64,000 bases of DNA from Diospyros lotus (taxonomy: Eukaryota; Streptophyta; Magnoliopsida; Ericales; Ebenaceae): the NCBI RefSeq assembly GCF_014633365.1, contig NC_068346.1, forward strand, positions 18,993,030 through 19,057,029, written 5' to 3'. The position numbers and the translations under genes are program-made. Position 1 is the first letter of the stretch; every line of letters begins with the position of its first letter. The notes under the pieces are model-generated. The model did not search any database. It had not been told where the DNA came from and saw only the letters and a program-made list of their open reading frames with translations. This document shows, in pieces, positions 1-10,749 of the stretch.

Positions 1-209
1 TGAATAAAATGGTTTGGCTATGTACTGTTTGAGGTTTCGATCTAGCATATGCATTTATAATGATTTACCTGTCTTAACTTATTGATTCTTATTTTGGTAT
101 GCTAAGAAGATATAACTGGATTGTCGGGAAACGATTTGTGTTTATGTTGAAAAAAATATATCCTCGAAATCTTATGTTATCTAAGGCCTTGGGAAATGCG
201 AGGTGTTAC
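1..209 (+). mobile_element. 3' end of a Ty3/gypsy-type LTR
   Basis: The segment ends in GAGGTGTTACA, the terminus shared by the other gypsy-type LTRs in this window (consensus TGTAAYACCC...GGTGTTACA). Its 5' part lies outside the window. Sequence just after it (210 onward) belongs to a different LTR in the opposite orientation, so this looks like the right end of an LTR inserted into that second LTR. The left target duplication cannot be checked. The first five bases to its right are GATCA. Confidence 0.55.
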
Positions 210-1346
210 AGATCACAATGGTATCAACTTAGCTCCAAATAATCACTGAAAGTGGCTCAATAGGTCGTTTAAAGGCTCGGCTCTAGCGACCATTGATTTC
301 TTTGGCCAAGCTCAAAACCCTCTGAAACTCACACCAAAATACACCAAAATCTCTAGAAAAACTCTAAAAAATACAAATAACAAAAGCCCCTTATTCACAA
401 CCCTCGATTCTTACTCTAAAGTCTTGAATTTGAGCTTGAACGTATGCAAAAACCCTCGGCCATGGACCCCTATTTATACCCAATTTTGAGCCTTGAAATG
501 CCATTGGCCATCATATCCGAGGTCTTTAATTCCCTAACCTGCCTCAGATCGACCCAAAACCATCATCATTAGCCCCAAAATTGACTTGTCAGAGCTTTAA
601 TTTTTCAGCCATGTCACGGTCAAAATTTTCATCAAATTGATCGTTGACGTGGCCGATCCCTAGCCATGGACAGGCTCTGATGAGCCTACCCCTAGTCGTG
701 AACCCTCTAAGCCCTATTTGAAGCCCCCAACAGTCGAAATCGGTGATGGAATAGGCATTTGGCGGCTGGTAGTGTTCACACTGCCAGTTTTCTAAAAATT
801 ACATTTTCCCCCTCAACTTTCAAAATTGCATTGTAGGCCCTTCTAAGTAAACCCTTGAGTTTCTAAAAATTCCACAATGAAACCTTGAATTTTCATATTC
901 ACATTTTATCCCCCATGTTTCATTTTATCATACTCGGCCAAGTTTTGAAAAATTACACTTAGGCCAAAAGCACGCTTTGATCGCTAGTCCTTCCTATTTC
1001 ATCCCGAAACCATCCCAGGGTTGTTCCTTATGCAAAACTTGAATCCTCTCAGGGTTCCATTGATTTCTCAGAAGTCTTAGACGATCATTCAATTTTTTAT
1101 CCTGAATCATAATTACACCAAAAACTATTTGTTCTGATTTCTTTCAACACCATAAATCTCATCTCGGGATGTTCATAAATCCCATATCATTTTCCATAGA
1201 TATCCATGCTCTGGGACATCCCCTGCAATCAATTCGGTTACTCATAATTGTGAGAATATATACTATAACCTCAAAACTTATGAAAATTCTATTTACGCGC
1301 CAAGATAAATTACACTTGAGTCCTTTAGAATCTCTCGGGTATTACA
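210..1346 (-). mobile_element. Ty3/gypsy-type LTR, 5' portion, reverse orientation
   Basis: Read on the minus strand, this begins TGTAATACCCGAGAG at 1346 and follows the same order of landmarks as the LTR at 20685-24552. These include a 'gatttcttt..cataaatctcatct' block near 1138-1162, a TATA-like stretch (GGGTATAAATAGGGG in minus sense) near 468-482, and a block near 218-250 matching the reverse complement of about 21640-21680. It is therefore a diverged member of the same LTR family. It abuts the copia pol fragment at 1347, so it probably inserted into that older element. Confidence 0.6.
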
Positions 1347-1357
1347 CCACATATTAT

Positions 1358-2346
1358 ACTGGAAAATGTTCTATATGTTCCTCAATTCAAGTTCAACCTA
1401 TTCTCTATAAGTGAATTGGTTGGGAAAAATAGCCTAAGTCTCAACTTATTTTCTTATGCCTGTATTATTCTGGTGACTCACAGTTTGAAAATGATTGGCA
1501 AGGGTGATTTGATTGACAGCTTGTATGTTTTTGATGCCACCAAGGATGGTTCTAGTGATAGGATGACTAATAAGGGATGTATTCAAAACTTTACTATCGC
1601 TCATGTGATTGATAAGAGTACTTGGCATAATAGACTAAGGCATTTATCTTTTAAGAAAATGAATGAATACTCTAAAAGATCAATTGTATTATAGTAATGT
1701 TGGACTTGATTTTTGTTTTGTATGCCATTTAGCTAAATTGGGGAGGATTTCTTTTGTTTCAAATAATCACATGTCTTCATGTGCTTTTGAACTTATGCAT
1801 TGTGATACTTGGGGTCCCTATCATACGCCAACTTTTGCTGGGCATCAATATTTCCTCACTTTAGTTGATGATTGCACTAGATTTACTTTGGTCTTCCTTA
1901 TGAAACACAAGTCTGAGGCTAGAAGCATTATTCCCAAGTTCTTCTCTTTAGTTGAAACTCAATTTAATAAGGTGATTAAAAAGTTCAAATATGATAATAC
2001 CCCAGAATTACAATTTATTAAGTATTTTGCCTTTAAAGGAGTCATTCATCAGTTTTCATGTGTTGAAAGGCCTGAACAAAACTCAGTGGTGGAAAAGAAA
2101 CACCAACATCTTCTTAATGTGGCCAAGGCATTATTTTTTCAATCCAGAATTCCTATAAAGTTTTGGAGGGATTGTGTTCTTACTGCTATATTCTTGATTA
2201 ATAGGACTCGTGCCCCTGTTCTACAAAATAATTTGCCTTATCAGTTATTGTATCATTCCCATGTGAATTACTCATTTTTCAGGGTTTTTCACAGCCTTTG
2301 TTTTGTTTCTACACTGTCCTCTCATCGAACAAAATTTTCTTCTTGA
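1358..2346 (+). pseudogene. copia GAG-preintegrase and integrase core (broken)
   Basis: The reading frame from 1358 opens with LYVPQFKFNLFSISEL, the conserved block between protease and the preintegrase domain of copia polyproteins. The zinc-binding part follows: WHNRLRH near 1622-1642, then, after a frameshift near 1670, CFVC at about 1714-1725. The integrase core runs from LMHCDTWGPY (about 1792-1821), through LVDDCTRF, to PEQNSVVEKK (about 2074-2103). The first Asp and last Glu of the DDE triad are visible; the middle Asp lies in KYDN where copia normally has SDNG. The frame stops at 2344. It lies directly upstream of the RT remnant on the same strand. Confidence 0.85.
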
Positions 2347-2401
2347 GCTACAACATGTGTTTTCATAAGATATCCTCCTGCTGTCAAGGGATATAAAGTG
2401 T

Positions 2402-2841
2402 ATGATATTAACACCAAATCTATTTTCGTTTCCAAAAGAAGTGGTGTTTCATGAACATATTTTTCCTTTTCACTCTATTACTTCTCCTAATGAAGTCATA
2501 TATCCATTTCCTAATGTGGTTTTACCTATTCCTTTATCCGATTTACCTTCTTGTTCATCTATTCCCTTGAATACCTTGTCCATCCTACCTGAGAATCAGT
2601 CTATCTTTCCCATTTCTAATTCTGGTGGTTCTGTCCCTGTATCTATTCGCAGGACCTCTAAAAACATTAGATCGCCTTCTTATCTTCGTGACTATTATTG
2701 CAACTTGTTATCTCATAAACCATTTCCTTCCACTTCATCCTCTTATCCTTTGTAGCATTTTCTTTCTTATTCAAAATTTTTTGCTGCTCACATCTCATTC
2801 CTTCTTAATGTTTCTTCCAATTTTGAGCCTCAATTCTATCA
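2402..2841 (+). pseudogene. copia integrase-RT linker (broken)
   Basis: This Ser/Pro-rich stretch sits between the integrase and RT remnants. Its end (SIRRTSKNIRSPSYLRDYYC, about 2641-2703) resembles the 'RRS.R...P.YL.DY.C' block usual at this place in copia polyproteins. The frame stops at 2753 and must shift to join the RT. There is no catalytic motif; it is a spacer of the dead polyprotein. Confidence 0.6.
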
Positions 2842-3585
2842 CCAGGCTGTTCAATATCCTCAATGGAGAGATGCAATGGCAGCTGAGTTGGATGCCATGC
2901 ATTTGAATAACACATGTACTGTCACTTCTCTTCCTTCTAATAAACATACCATTGGGTGCAAATGGGTTTACAAAATTAAGTATAGATCAGATGGTTCTAC
3001 AGAAAGGCATAAGGCTAGTTTAGTGGCAATGGGGTATACCCAACAGGAAGGGCTGGATTTCTTAGACACTTATTCTTCTGTTGCAAAACTTGTTACAGTA
3101 AAGGTTTTGCTTGCTCTAACTGTTATGAAGCAGTGGGTTCTTGTTCAATTAGACGTCAATAATGCCTTTTTAAATGGAGATCTTTTTTAGGAGGTCTACA
3201 TGGACTTGCCTCTTGGGTATAAACCTTAGGTTTCTGGTATTAAGAGGGAGAAATTGGTATGTTGATTACATGAGTCCATCTATGGTTTAAAACAGGCTTC
3301 TCAGCAGTGGTTTCAAAATTTTCTCATGCCCTTTTTCAATTTGGTTTTCAGCAGTCTAAAGCTGATTATTCATTGTTTACCAAAGGTAATGGTTCTTCTT
3401 TTGTGGCTTTTCTTGTTTATGTGGATAATATAATCATCACTGGTCCAAATTTGACTACCATCAATTCTATCAAGACATTTCTACATAGTCAGTTTAAATT
3501 GAAAGACTTTGGTCATTTACAGTATTTCCTTGGGTTAGAAATTGCTCAATCTAAGTGTGGTATTTTTCTTTCCCAATGACATTAC
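2842..3585 (+). pseudogene. copia reverse transcriptase (broken)
   Basis: Conserved copia RT blocks appear in order: [21 protein letters not shown] (about 2956-3018), [26 protein letters not shown] (about 3149-3187; copia usually has [12 protein letters not shown]), IYGLKQASQQWF (about 3278-3313) and FLVYVDNIIITG (about 3409-3444). The catalytic YVDD reads YVDN, so the second Asp is lost. FKLKDFGHLQYFLGLEI follows (about 3496-3546). In-frame stops lie at about 3188 and 3228, and a frameshift lies near 3310. The enzyme cannot be functional. Confidence 0.88.
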
Positions 3586-4310
3586 ACTTTGCAACTCTTG
3601 GAAGACACGGGTTTTCTTGCTAGCAAACCTACATCTCTACCTATGGTTCCTAATCTCAAGTTGAGTTTGCATGAGGGTGATTTACTTGAGAATTCTTCTC
3701 TTTATAGATGTCTAATCGACCGGTTGCTTTACCTAATTATTTCTCGGCTTGATATCACTTTTGCGGTTCACAAACTTAGTCAATTTGTATCTCACCCTAG
3801 AAAGCCCCACCTTGATACTATCCATCATTTGTTGTAATACCTTAAAGCTACTTTGAGTCAGGGATTGTCTTTTCCAGCTTCCTCTTCTTTACAACTTCGG
3901 GCTTTCTCGGATGTTGATTGGGGTTCATGCTTGGACACTCGTCGATCGGTTACTAACTATTGTGTTTTTCTTGGTGATTCTTTGGTCTCATGGAAGTTTA
4001 AGAAACAAACTACAGTGTCCCATTCTTCAACTGAAGTTAAAGATCGTGCTTTAGCTTCTATTGCTAGTGAACTTACTTGGCTTACTTAGATTGTGGTGGA
4101 TTTTTAGGTTTCTTCTTTATCTCCTGCTTTGGTTTTTTATGATAACTAAGCTGCTATGCATATTACCAACAATTCGGTATTTCATGAACATACCAAGCAC
4201 ATCGAGCTTGATTGTCATTTTATTCGAGATAAAGTTATTGCTGGTCATATCAAACTTCTTCCCATTTGAACACATCAACAATTGGCTGATATGTTTACCA
4301 AGGCTCTCCT
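3586..4310 (+). pseudogene. copia RNase H (broken)
   Basis: The segment continues the RT thumb region (YLIISRLDITFAVHKLSQFV, about 3730-3789) into RNase H. SDVDWGSCLDTRRSVTNYC (about 3907-3963) and SHSSTEVKDRALASIASEL (about 4021-4077) correspond to the copia blocks 'SDADWAG...RRS..GY' and 'S.SS.EAEY.A'. The tail [17 protein letters not shown] (about 4183-4233) and QQLADMFTKAL (about 4277-4309) are the usual end of copia pol. Stops at 3577, 3835 and 4087, among others, break it. The purine-rich tract and LTR lie directly downstream. Confidence 0.85.
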
Positions 4311-4391
4311 TGTGGCTCAATTGTTTTCCTTATTGTCCAAGATGGTTGTTCTCAATCCTCATGGTCCATCTTGAGCGGGAGTAACAAAGTT

Positions 4392-4643
4392 TGATGTTGT
4401 AGTTTTTGTATTTTGTTTCTGTTATATTTTTTTTTTATGTTACTGTTATTAGTTAGTTTGTTGTATTGATTAGTTAGTATTGCTGTATTGTTAAACCAAT
4501 AAACCAATGGCACTCTTGTAATTAGATGTTTTTAGTTTAGGTATTTAAAGTTGAGATCCATGAATAAAATGGTCAATGAGGCATTTTATAATTTCCCATC
4601 TCTCTCTTTCTCTCACTCTCTCTCGAATATGCTCTTTGTCTCA
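4392..4643 (+). repeat. probable copia 3' LTR
   Basis: About 250 bp lie between a TG after the purine-rich tract and a CA at 4643. They hold a polyadenylation-like AATAAAA (4563) and a CT-rich end, which is plausible for a short copia LTR. No 5' partner exists in the window to fix the ends, so both borders are estimates. Confidence 0.4.
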
Positions 4644-4654
4644 AATAGCCTTAA

Positions 4655-5441
4655 CCCTTGTTTAAATTGATAATATATTTAAATAATTATATTTATATAT
4701 TTATGTGTTTGTTTTGAAAAAAATTGATAAATTATCAAAACTTAACAAAAAAAAACTAAAATAGATAATCCTAAATAATATAAAAAATTAATTTTTAATA
4801 AAAATAAATTATAAATTGATATCCAACTGATAAATTTTTTTACCATTAGATGTTGATAAATTATCTATAATTATTAAAAAATATATTAATGTAATGTTTT
4901 ATGTTTAAATTTAAGTTTAATTTATAAAAATATTAAATATATTAATACAATAGACATTAAAATATATATGTTAAATATCATATATATATATAGAGAGAGA
5001 GAGAGAAGGGCGATGGATGGTGATGGCAAGAGGAGGCAACGATGGAGACAATAAAGGAGGAGATGAAGGCGACAGTGATGGGCTGGAGGCGACGGGCAAG
5101 GGCGACATCAATAGAAGGTGGAGGCGGCGACGACAAAGGGCTAGGGCGATGGAGATGGAGGTGAGGATAATCGATATCGATTGGAGGTAGGGATAGGTTG
5201 GAGACTGCTTAAAGGCAAAGGGTTGGAGTTCTTGGAGGGTAAAATCATAAAATAATTTGTTAACGAAATAAGCTACCAACAACATTTTGAGAAAAGCTGG
5301 GGGAGAGCTTTTCCAAAACAATGCTAAAGAAGTGTTTAAACTCTTTAATTTTTAACAAACGTGTTACTAAATAAGCTATACAACGTTTAAGCTGAAGGGG
5401 TAACTTATAAGCGGTCAAATCTCCAAGTCAAACGCTTCGTA
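4655..5441. mobile_element. GA-rich-core non-autonomous DNA element, copy 1
   Basis: AT-rich flanks (4660-4990) surround a sharply different GA/GGC-rich core (about 4995-5220, many GGCGA, GGAGG and GATGG runs). The right end reads TTATAAGCGGTCAAATCTCC...AAGTCAAACGC. The same order (AT-rich arm, GATGG/GGAG core, right end with TATACGCGGTCAAACCAC...AAGCCAAACAGC) recurs at 49445-50320, so both are copies of one family. The left end is poorly preserved and I see no convincing target duplication. Apparent ORFs in the core are composition artefacts. Confidence 0.5.
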
Positions 5442-6149
5442 TATTATAAACAATGCACTTTTTATTTTTGTTTTACCTCGAAAACTGTGTTTACTGCAAC
5501 CACACTCTCTATTCCACTCTTTATATTTTCTCTTTATTTCATTTATTTATTTATTAAAAAAAAATTCAATTCTAATTTATTTTACCTTACTAATAACTAA
5601 AATATGCTAAATTAATACTCAAATCAATTTAAATTAATATAAAAACAATAAACCAATAGCCTAAATATGCTAAAACAACACAAATTAGAAAAAAAAAACA
5701 TGAATAAAAAAAAAACACAAACACAACTAAAATCGAAAACCCAAATTGAAACATATCCATCCAATCGCCATTGTGATTGACCGACTAGATTTATCCAACA
5801 ACTAGAAAAGAAATAAAAAAATACAGTTGCAGAAATCAAATGTATACCATGTCTGTTTTTCTTTTTTGACCCTGGGTGATAGTGACACTACGTATTCTCC
5901 AATCGTGGGCGATGGTGACTTGTAAAAGGTTTTCTCTGGCTGTTGGCAATGTTGATGCCTCTTTTCTAATGGAGCTTCATGATTCGATGGTGATAACGAT
6001 GATGCCTCTCCTTCAGCGATGACCGTTATGGGAAGGGATGATAAGAGATGTTGTGGACTCCGGGCTAGCCAAAACAGGCAAGGATTTGCTTATTCATTAT
6101 TTGCATGGCAAGAGAGAAATAAGGTAATGAGCAACATTGGAGCAAGTTG
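5442..6149. other. AT-rich spacer, no gene seen
   Basis: The stretch contains A-runs and T-runs up to about 9 bases and moderately repetitive AT-rich sequence. I found no coding motif, RNA gene or clean repeat ends in it. Confidence 0.5.
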
Positions 6150-6683
6150 TAGGCCTGACCATGGTTTTGGTTCTGGAACAAGTAGTTTTGATTCCACTTT
6201 CTGGTGGAATCAGAGTCGAATCGTCCATAGATGGTTCCGATTCCCTGACGGTTTGATTCCAATTCCCAATGGTTGCAGTTCCGATTCAAACTGGTTTATT
6301 AAAAAAAAAAGGCTTGGACTTAATTTATATAAATCAAGTTGCTTACGTATCCTTTTGGGGTTTAAAGAAATCAAAACCTACATAGTTCACTTACCATTTA
6401 AATTTGTAATCCCCTTACCTTAATCAAAATTATTTTTGAAAGTACAAGTTATTTTGCATTGTATTATATATTTTATATTTATTTAATTTATTTTTTAACG
6501 ATTTGAGTCAGTTTCGATTTTAGTTCCAATTCTGATTCCATATTAAGGATTTAGAACCAAACCGTAAGTTTTTTATTCCAATTTTGATTTTTAAATCAAA
6601 ATAAAAAAGATAGTTTTGGTTCAATTTTTAGAATAATGGTTTCGGTTCTGTTCATGGTTTAAATCAAATCGTGTTCAAACATA
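6150..6683. mobile_element. hAT-like MITE
   Basis: The element starts TAGGCCTGACC and ends GTTCAAACATA. The two ends are inverted relatives (7 of 11 positions) of the kind seen in hAT elements. It is bordered by GCAAGTTG (6142-6149) and GCAGGTCG (6684-6691), an 8-bp target duplication with two differences; 8 bp is the hAT duplication size. Subterminal copies of GATTCC/GGTTCC/GGTTTTGG in both orientations (6160-6290 and 6495-6650) are also typical of plant hAT ends. It has no transposase, so it is non-autonomous. The long ORF crossing its left end is not real. Confidence 0.55.
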
Positions 6684-6866
6684 GCAGGTCGCGGTCATCC
6701 CTTTTGTTAAAAATTTGGGTTGGCGAGGATTTTGGCAAACTGTTGGAGATAGCCTTAGTGTTGTGCTTCTTATAATGCACATTTTTAAAAAAAAAAATAA
6801 AAAATACATGGGATACTCAAAAGTTTGTCCCTTTGTTGGAATGAATGGATCTAAACTTCATTATCT
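6684..6866. other. short spacer before the Athila element
   Basis: No gene or repeat can be recognised. It holds an A-rich run near 6787-6808 and ends at the Athila 5' LTR. Confidence 0.4.
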
Positions 6867-8313
6867 TGTGATCAGTATATTTTTCACTCTTATTTAGTTG
6901 TCCAAGCTTAGCATTTAAGTATTCAATGAACATGATTGCCACTCATTTTGGGCTCAATATTGTCAATATAGGTACACATCACATGCAAAGGATACATGGA
7001 ACAAAAAAGAACGATTTCGATGCATGATAGGAGTGGAAATAAAACTTGAAGGCATGGTTAGCTATCAACTTGAAATGAGGTGGAGAAAATGAAAGAGGAA
7101 CAAGAGCGAAAAGTGGAATGCGAAGAAGAAAGAAGCTAAGTAATCTAGTGGCCTACAGCAGTATGCATTTCACTATAGGATTGCTATAAAAGTTAGTTTC
7201 TAGAGCTCATGGTCTTACAGCGGTATGCATACCACTGTAAGACAGCTTTAGGAACTGCTTTCTGGGGCTCACGGGTCTGCCGTAATAAGCATATCGCGGT
7301 AGGACCACAGTGGGGTTCAAAGCTTCACAAAAAGGCCATTTTAAGCCCGTTTTATTCTAAATCAAATGGGGATGAACTCCTTCAAGATACACGACTTTGA
7401 TAACCTAAAAAGCACTATATAAAGACTTATTCTTAAGGGATTTGGGGAGTTTTTTTGATGCAAGAGGAGTCGACGAAAGATTGAAGGGGTGAAAGAAGGC
7501 AACTTGAAGACTATACTCTTGGGTTGTATTTTTCTTTTCTTTCTCAATCTTTGCTATGGATTCTGACTCTTTTCTCTTTCTTTTGATTGTAAGAATGCAT
7601 TGCTAAGAATTTATAGCTAGGGTAAATGATAAAACCTCGACTTCTAATGGTTTGATTTAAAGTTACTCGATTTGTTATTTTCTTATTCATTCGGGTTGAT
7701 TGTTTGTTATGTACATAATGTCGTTTTGATGCATGATCACCATTGAAACGTATTTGTGATTTGTATTACTTTCGAGAGATTCAGTACGGATTAGACATGG
7801 TAGCAAACAACGTGGGGTCCTATAATAGATAGAGATACCATTATACCTAGTGAAATCATTTTGTGATGATCATCGTGATTGAATACATGTTTATATGTTC
7901 GAAGATTGACTAGAGTTAGTTAATCTCATATATATACATAGAACTAAATGACCATCGAGAGAGGCTTTTGGTTGTAATTGGATCATCGATTTTTAACCTA
8001 AGATAAGGAATAGCAAGATCCGAGTAATGAACAATTGAATCATAGAAGGCCGACGGTGGATTCACAAACACTAGTGCCTTATCCTTGAGAGTTTTTGAAT
8101 CAAAGAAATTGTTTTAGTTGCATCTTTTATTAGTTAATCAGTTTCCATTACAATTGAAGTCATTGTTAATAGCTATACCAATGTGTGTGTTAGGTTAAGG
8201 TAAAATTAGTTAAAGTAGACGTCAAAAGTTAGTCCTTGTGGGTACGACACTCTACTTATTACTATATTACTTGTCACAATTCGTCCACTTACGGGATAGA
8301 AATAGGCGAACAA
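6867..8313 (+). repeat. Athila 5' LTR
   Basis: The left part (6870-7690) aligns with the truncated 3' LTR at 17836-18647: 'actcttatttagttgtccaagctt', 'caatataggtacacatcacatgcaaag' and many further blocks. The 3' copy starts TGTTGATCATT; here the start reads TGTGATCAG. A TATA box (CTATATAAAG, 7414-7423) marks the likely promoter, preceded by a cluster of ATGCAT palindromes (7160-7300). The LTR ends GGCGAACA, followed by the leader to the primer site. Length is about 1.45 kb. The exact ends are inferred. Confidence 0.75.
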
Positions 8314-8319
8314 GTTTTT

Positions 8320-8337
8320 GGTGCCGTTGTCGGGGAC
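8320..8337 (+). promoter_or_regulatory. primer binding site, tRNA-Asp type
   Basis: TGGTGCCGTTGTCGGGGA differs by two transitions from TGGCGCCGTTGCCGGGGA, the tRNA-Asp-complementary site typical of Athila elements. It lies 6 nt after the 5' LTR. Priming would start minus-strand DNA synthesis in a live element. Confidence 0.85.
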
Positions 8338-8593
8338 TAGCTCTTTTGATTACTGCTTTGATTGATATTAGCTTTAACTGTCAAATTTTGTTTTCATTAT
8401 TTTTTGGGCTGAGCTATTTCGATTTGTGTGTGTGTAGGGATTGAGATAGTGCATGAGCCGTTCATAACGTTCAGATATTTATGAGTTTGATCCTAAGATA
8501 GAAAGAATGTTCCACCAAAGACGTCGTGAATAAAGAGCAAAGAGGGAAGAGCAACTGAACAATATGGGTGATAACGCAAATTAGCTTGTTCAA

Positions 8594-9542
8594 ATGGCGC
8601 AACTCGATGAAGTTAACGAAAGAGACATTCTGATGGGGGACTTCATGATGCCCCCAATGATTGAGAACCGATCAAGTATAATCTATCTTCCGTACGGGCA
8701 TGAGAATTTTCAGTTGAGGCCAGACGTGATCAATCTCTTCGCCAACAACATACCTTTTTATGGAATGAGCGAGGAAAATCCACACTACCACCTATCTCAA
8801 TTTTTAGGGTATTGTGGGAATTTCAAGTACCAAGGAATTAATGAAGAGGCACTCAAGATGCGCCTTTTCCCTCACACTTTGAAGGATAGGGCTCGAGAGT
8901 GGTTAGGCTCATTACCACCGGGCAGTATTATTACATGGGCATATTTGGTACAGAAGTTTACACTCAAATACTTCCCAGCGACCAAGATTAACAAGCTTAA
9001 GCATGAGATTTCGAATTTTCAGCAAGCTGAGTTTGAAAATTTTCATGAAGCATGGGAGAGGTTCAAGGAGCTGTTGAGAAAGTGTCAGTCATGGTTTTCC
9101 ACTACTAGCTCAAAATCATTTTTCTATGCTGAGCTGACTCCTTATAGCCGTTCCACAGTTGATCCTACAGTAGGAGGATCTATCCGAAATAAATCGACCG
9201 GCCAGCTTCATGACCTTTTTGAGACAATGAGTAAGGAGTTAGTGATGTGGCTAGATAGAAAATTCACATAAAAAAGTAGCTAGAGTGCATGAAGTGGATG
9301 TTAACACGTTGATGTTGGCCAAGATTGATGCACTATCAAAGCAGATGGAAGCCTTAAAGTATTCTTTGAATGTTAATATGGTGCAAGGATCACTTCCCAT
9401 ATGTGAAACTTATGGAGCAGCTCATCCAATGCCTGAATGTTCGCTGCTCATAAATCCACCATTTACGGAGCAAGCTGCCTATGCTCAGAATTTCCAACGT
9501 CAACAAAATTTCCAAAGGCAGCAGAATAACCCATTCTCATAG
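8594..9542 (+). pseudogene. Athila gag (broken)
   Basis: The first ATG of the open stretch is at 8594. The retrotransposon gag domain is clear: HYHLSQFLGYCGNFKYQGI (about 8783-8839), RLFPHTLKDRAREWLGSLPP (about 8861-8920), VQKFTLKYFPATKINKLKHE (about 8948-9007) and ENFHEAWERFKELLRKC. It ends at a stop at 9269. A second stretch (9285-9542) continues with Gln/Asn-rich sequence, including FQRQQNFQRQQN, before another stop. Gag would form the virus-like particle in a live element. At least one frameshift or stop separates the halves. Confidence 0.85.
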
Positions 9543-10185
9543 ACATACAATATGGGTTGGAGGAATCATCCTCATTTTTCTTATGGTAATACTCAGAACA
9601 TCCAGAATCCACCAAAACAAGGGCGGCCACAAGTGGAAAAAAGAGGATGGGAAGAAGCAGTTTCAAAACTTCAAGAACGAAGTGACCGGACCGACGCAAC
9701 CATTAAGAATATTGAAAATCAGATTGGGTAGATAGCAAAAATCCAAACCGAAAGGCAATCGGGCACATGGGCTACTAACACTAAGGTGAACCCGAAGGAG
9801 CAGGTAAATGTGATCACAACAAGGAGTGGGATACAGCTTCCAAAAATTCATCTTAAGAGACATGGAGTTGCGAAAGAGACTAAAAAAGATCAAGAGACAC
9901 CATCCAAATCAGATGAGTCCGAAGCTCCGGATAATCAAGAAGAACAAGAAGCTCTAAGAGAAGGTGACGCCACCACTGGCGAAGCCATATGTCCCGCCGA
10001 TTCCATTCCCTCAGAGGTTGCACAAGCACAAGATGGACAAGCAATTTGAGAACTTTCTAAAGGTATTCAAGAAACTTCAAATTAGTATACCGTTTGGAAA
10101 TACCTTAGCCTAAATGCCCAGCTGTGCAAAGTTCATGAAGGAGATCCTTTCGAATAAAATGAGGTTGGATGAGTAGGAGATTGTC
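9543..10185 (+). pseudogene. Athila gag-pro linker (broken)
   Basis: Gln-, Lys- and Glu-rich coding remnants lie between gag and protease. NPKEQVNVITTRSGIQLP (about 9789-9842) matches the 'TLRSGK.L' block usual before the Athila protease, followed by an acidic stretch (about 9895-9960) and proline-type codons near 9990-10010. Frames change several times. No catalytic motif is expected here. Confidence 0.6.
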
Positions 10186-10749
10186 ATGTTGACGAAGGAG
10201 AGTAGTGCTATAATGCAAAATAAGCTACCACCAAAATTGAAGGATCCAGGGAGTTTCACTATCCCTTATACCATTGGTAGTTTATATTTTGAACAAGCTT
10301 TATGTGATTTGGGTGCTAATGTTAATTTAATGCCTTATTCTATTTTTAGGGAACTCCGGCTAGGAGAAGCAAAGCCTACAAGCATGTTATTGCAATTGGC
10401 GAGCAGATAGATGAAACATCCACACGGAATTGTCGAAGACATCTTGGTAAAAGTGGATAAATTCATATTCCCTGCTGATTTCATCATTTTGGATATGGGA
10501 GAAGATAGGGATGTTTCGCTCATATTGGGGCGACCCTTCCTAGCGACTGGGCGAGCATTGATTGATGTGCAGAAGGGATAGTTAGTGTTGAGGTTGAATG
10601 AGGAGCAAATCACTTTCAATGTGTTTAAGGCGCTCAAATTCCCCAGTTGATCAGATTCTTGCTTCCAGATAGATATTGTGGACAGAGAAGTAGAGGAATT
10701 TTTCAAATTGGAGCATCCATCAGATCCTTACGAGACATGCATCATGTAC
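10186..10749 (+). pseudogene. Athila aspartic protease (broken)
   Basis: CDLGANVNLMPYSIF (about 10300-10344) replaces the usual C-D-x-G-A-S active-site loop; Asp and Gly are kept and the usual Ser is Asn. [16 protein letters not shown] and [20 protein letters not shown] (about 10522-10581) follow. Stops lie at about 10408 and 10579. The frame runs up to 10744, where the solo LTR interrupts it, and resumes after 13501. Confidence 0.85.

Larger units (their letters stand above)
1347..4643 (+). mobile_element. Degenerate Ty1/copia retrotransposon, 5' truncated
   Basis: Pieces of pol run in the copia order: GAG-preintegrase, integrase, reverse transcriptase, RNase H. A purine-rich tract (GAGCGGGAGTAA, 4374-4385) and a probable 3' LTR follow. 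Integrase before RT separates copia from gypsy. Gag, protease and the 5' LTR are missing because the element is cut at the gypsy LTR boundary at 1346/1347. Many in-frame stops and several frameshifts make it a dead copy. I did not assign a lineage within copia. Confidence 0.85.

Noticed and set aside
218..236. tRNA-Met primer-site-like TGGTATCAACTTAGCTCC after an LTR end
   Set aside because: The same bases align with the interior of the reverse-oriented LTR (counterpart near 21660-21680), so they are LTR sequence, not a primer site of the LTR ending at 209.
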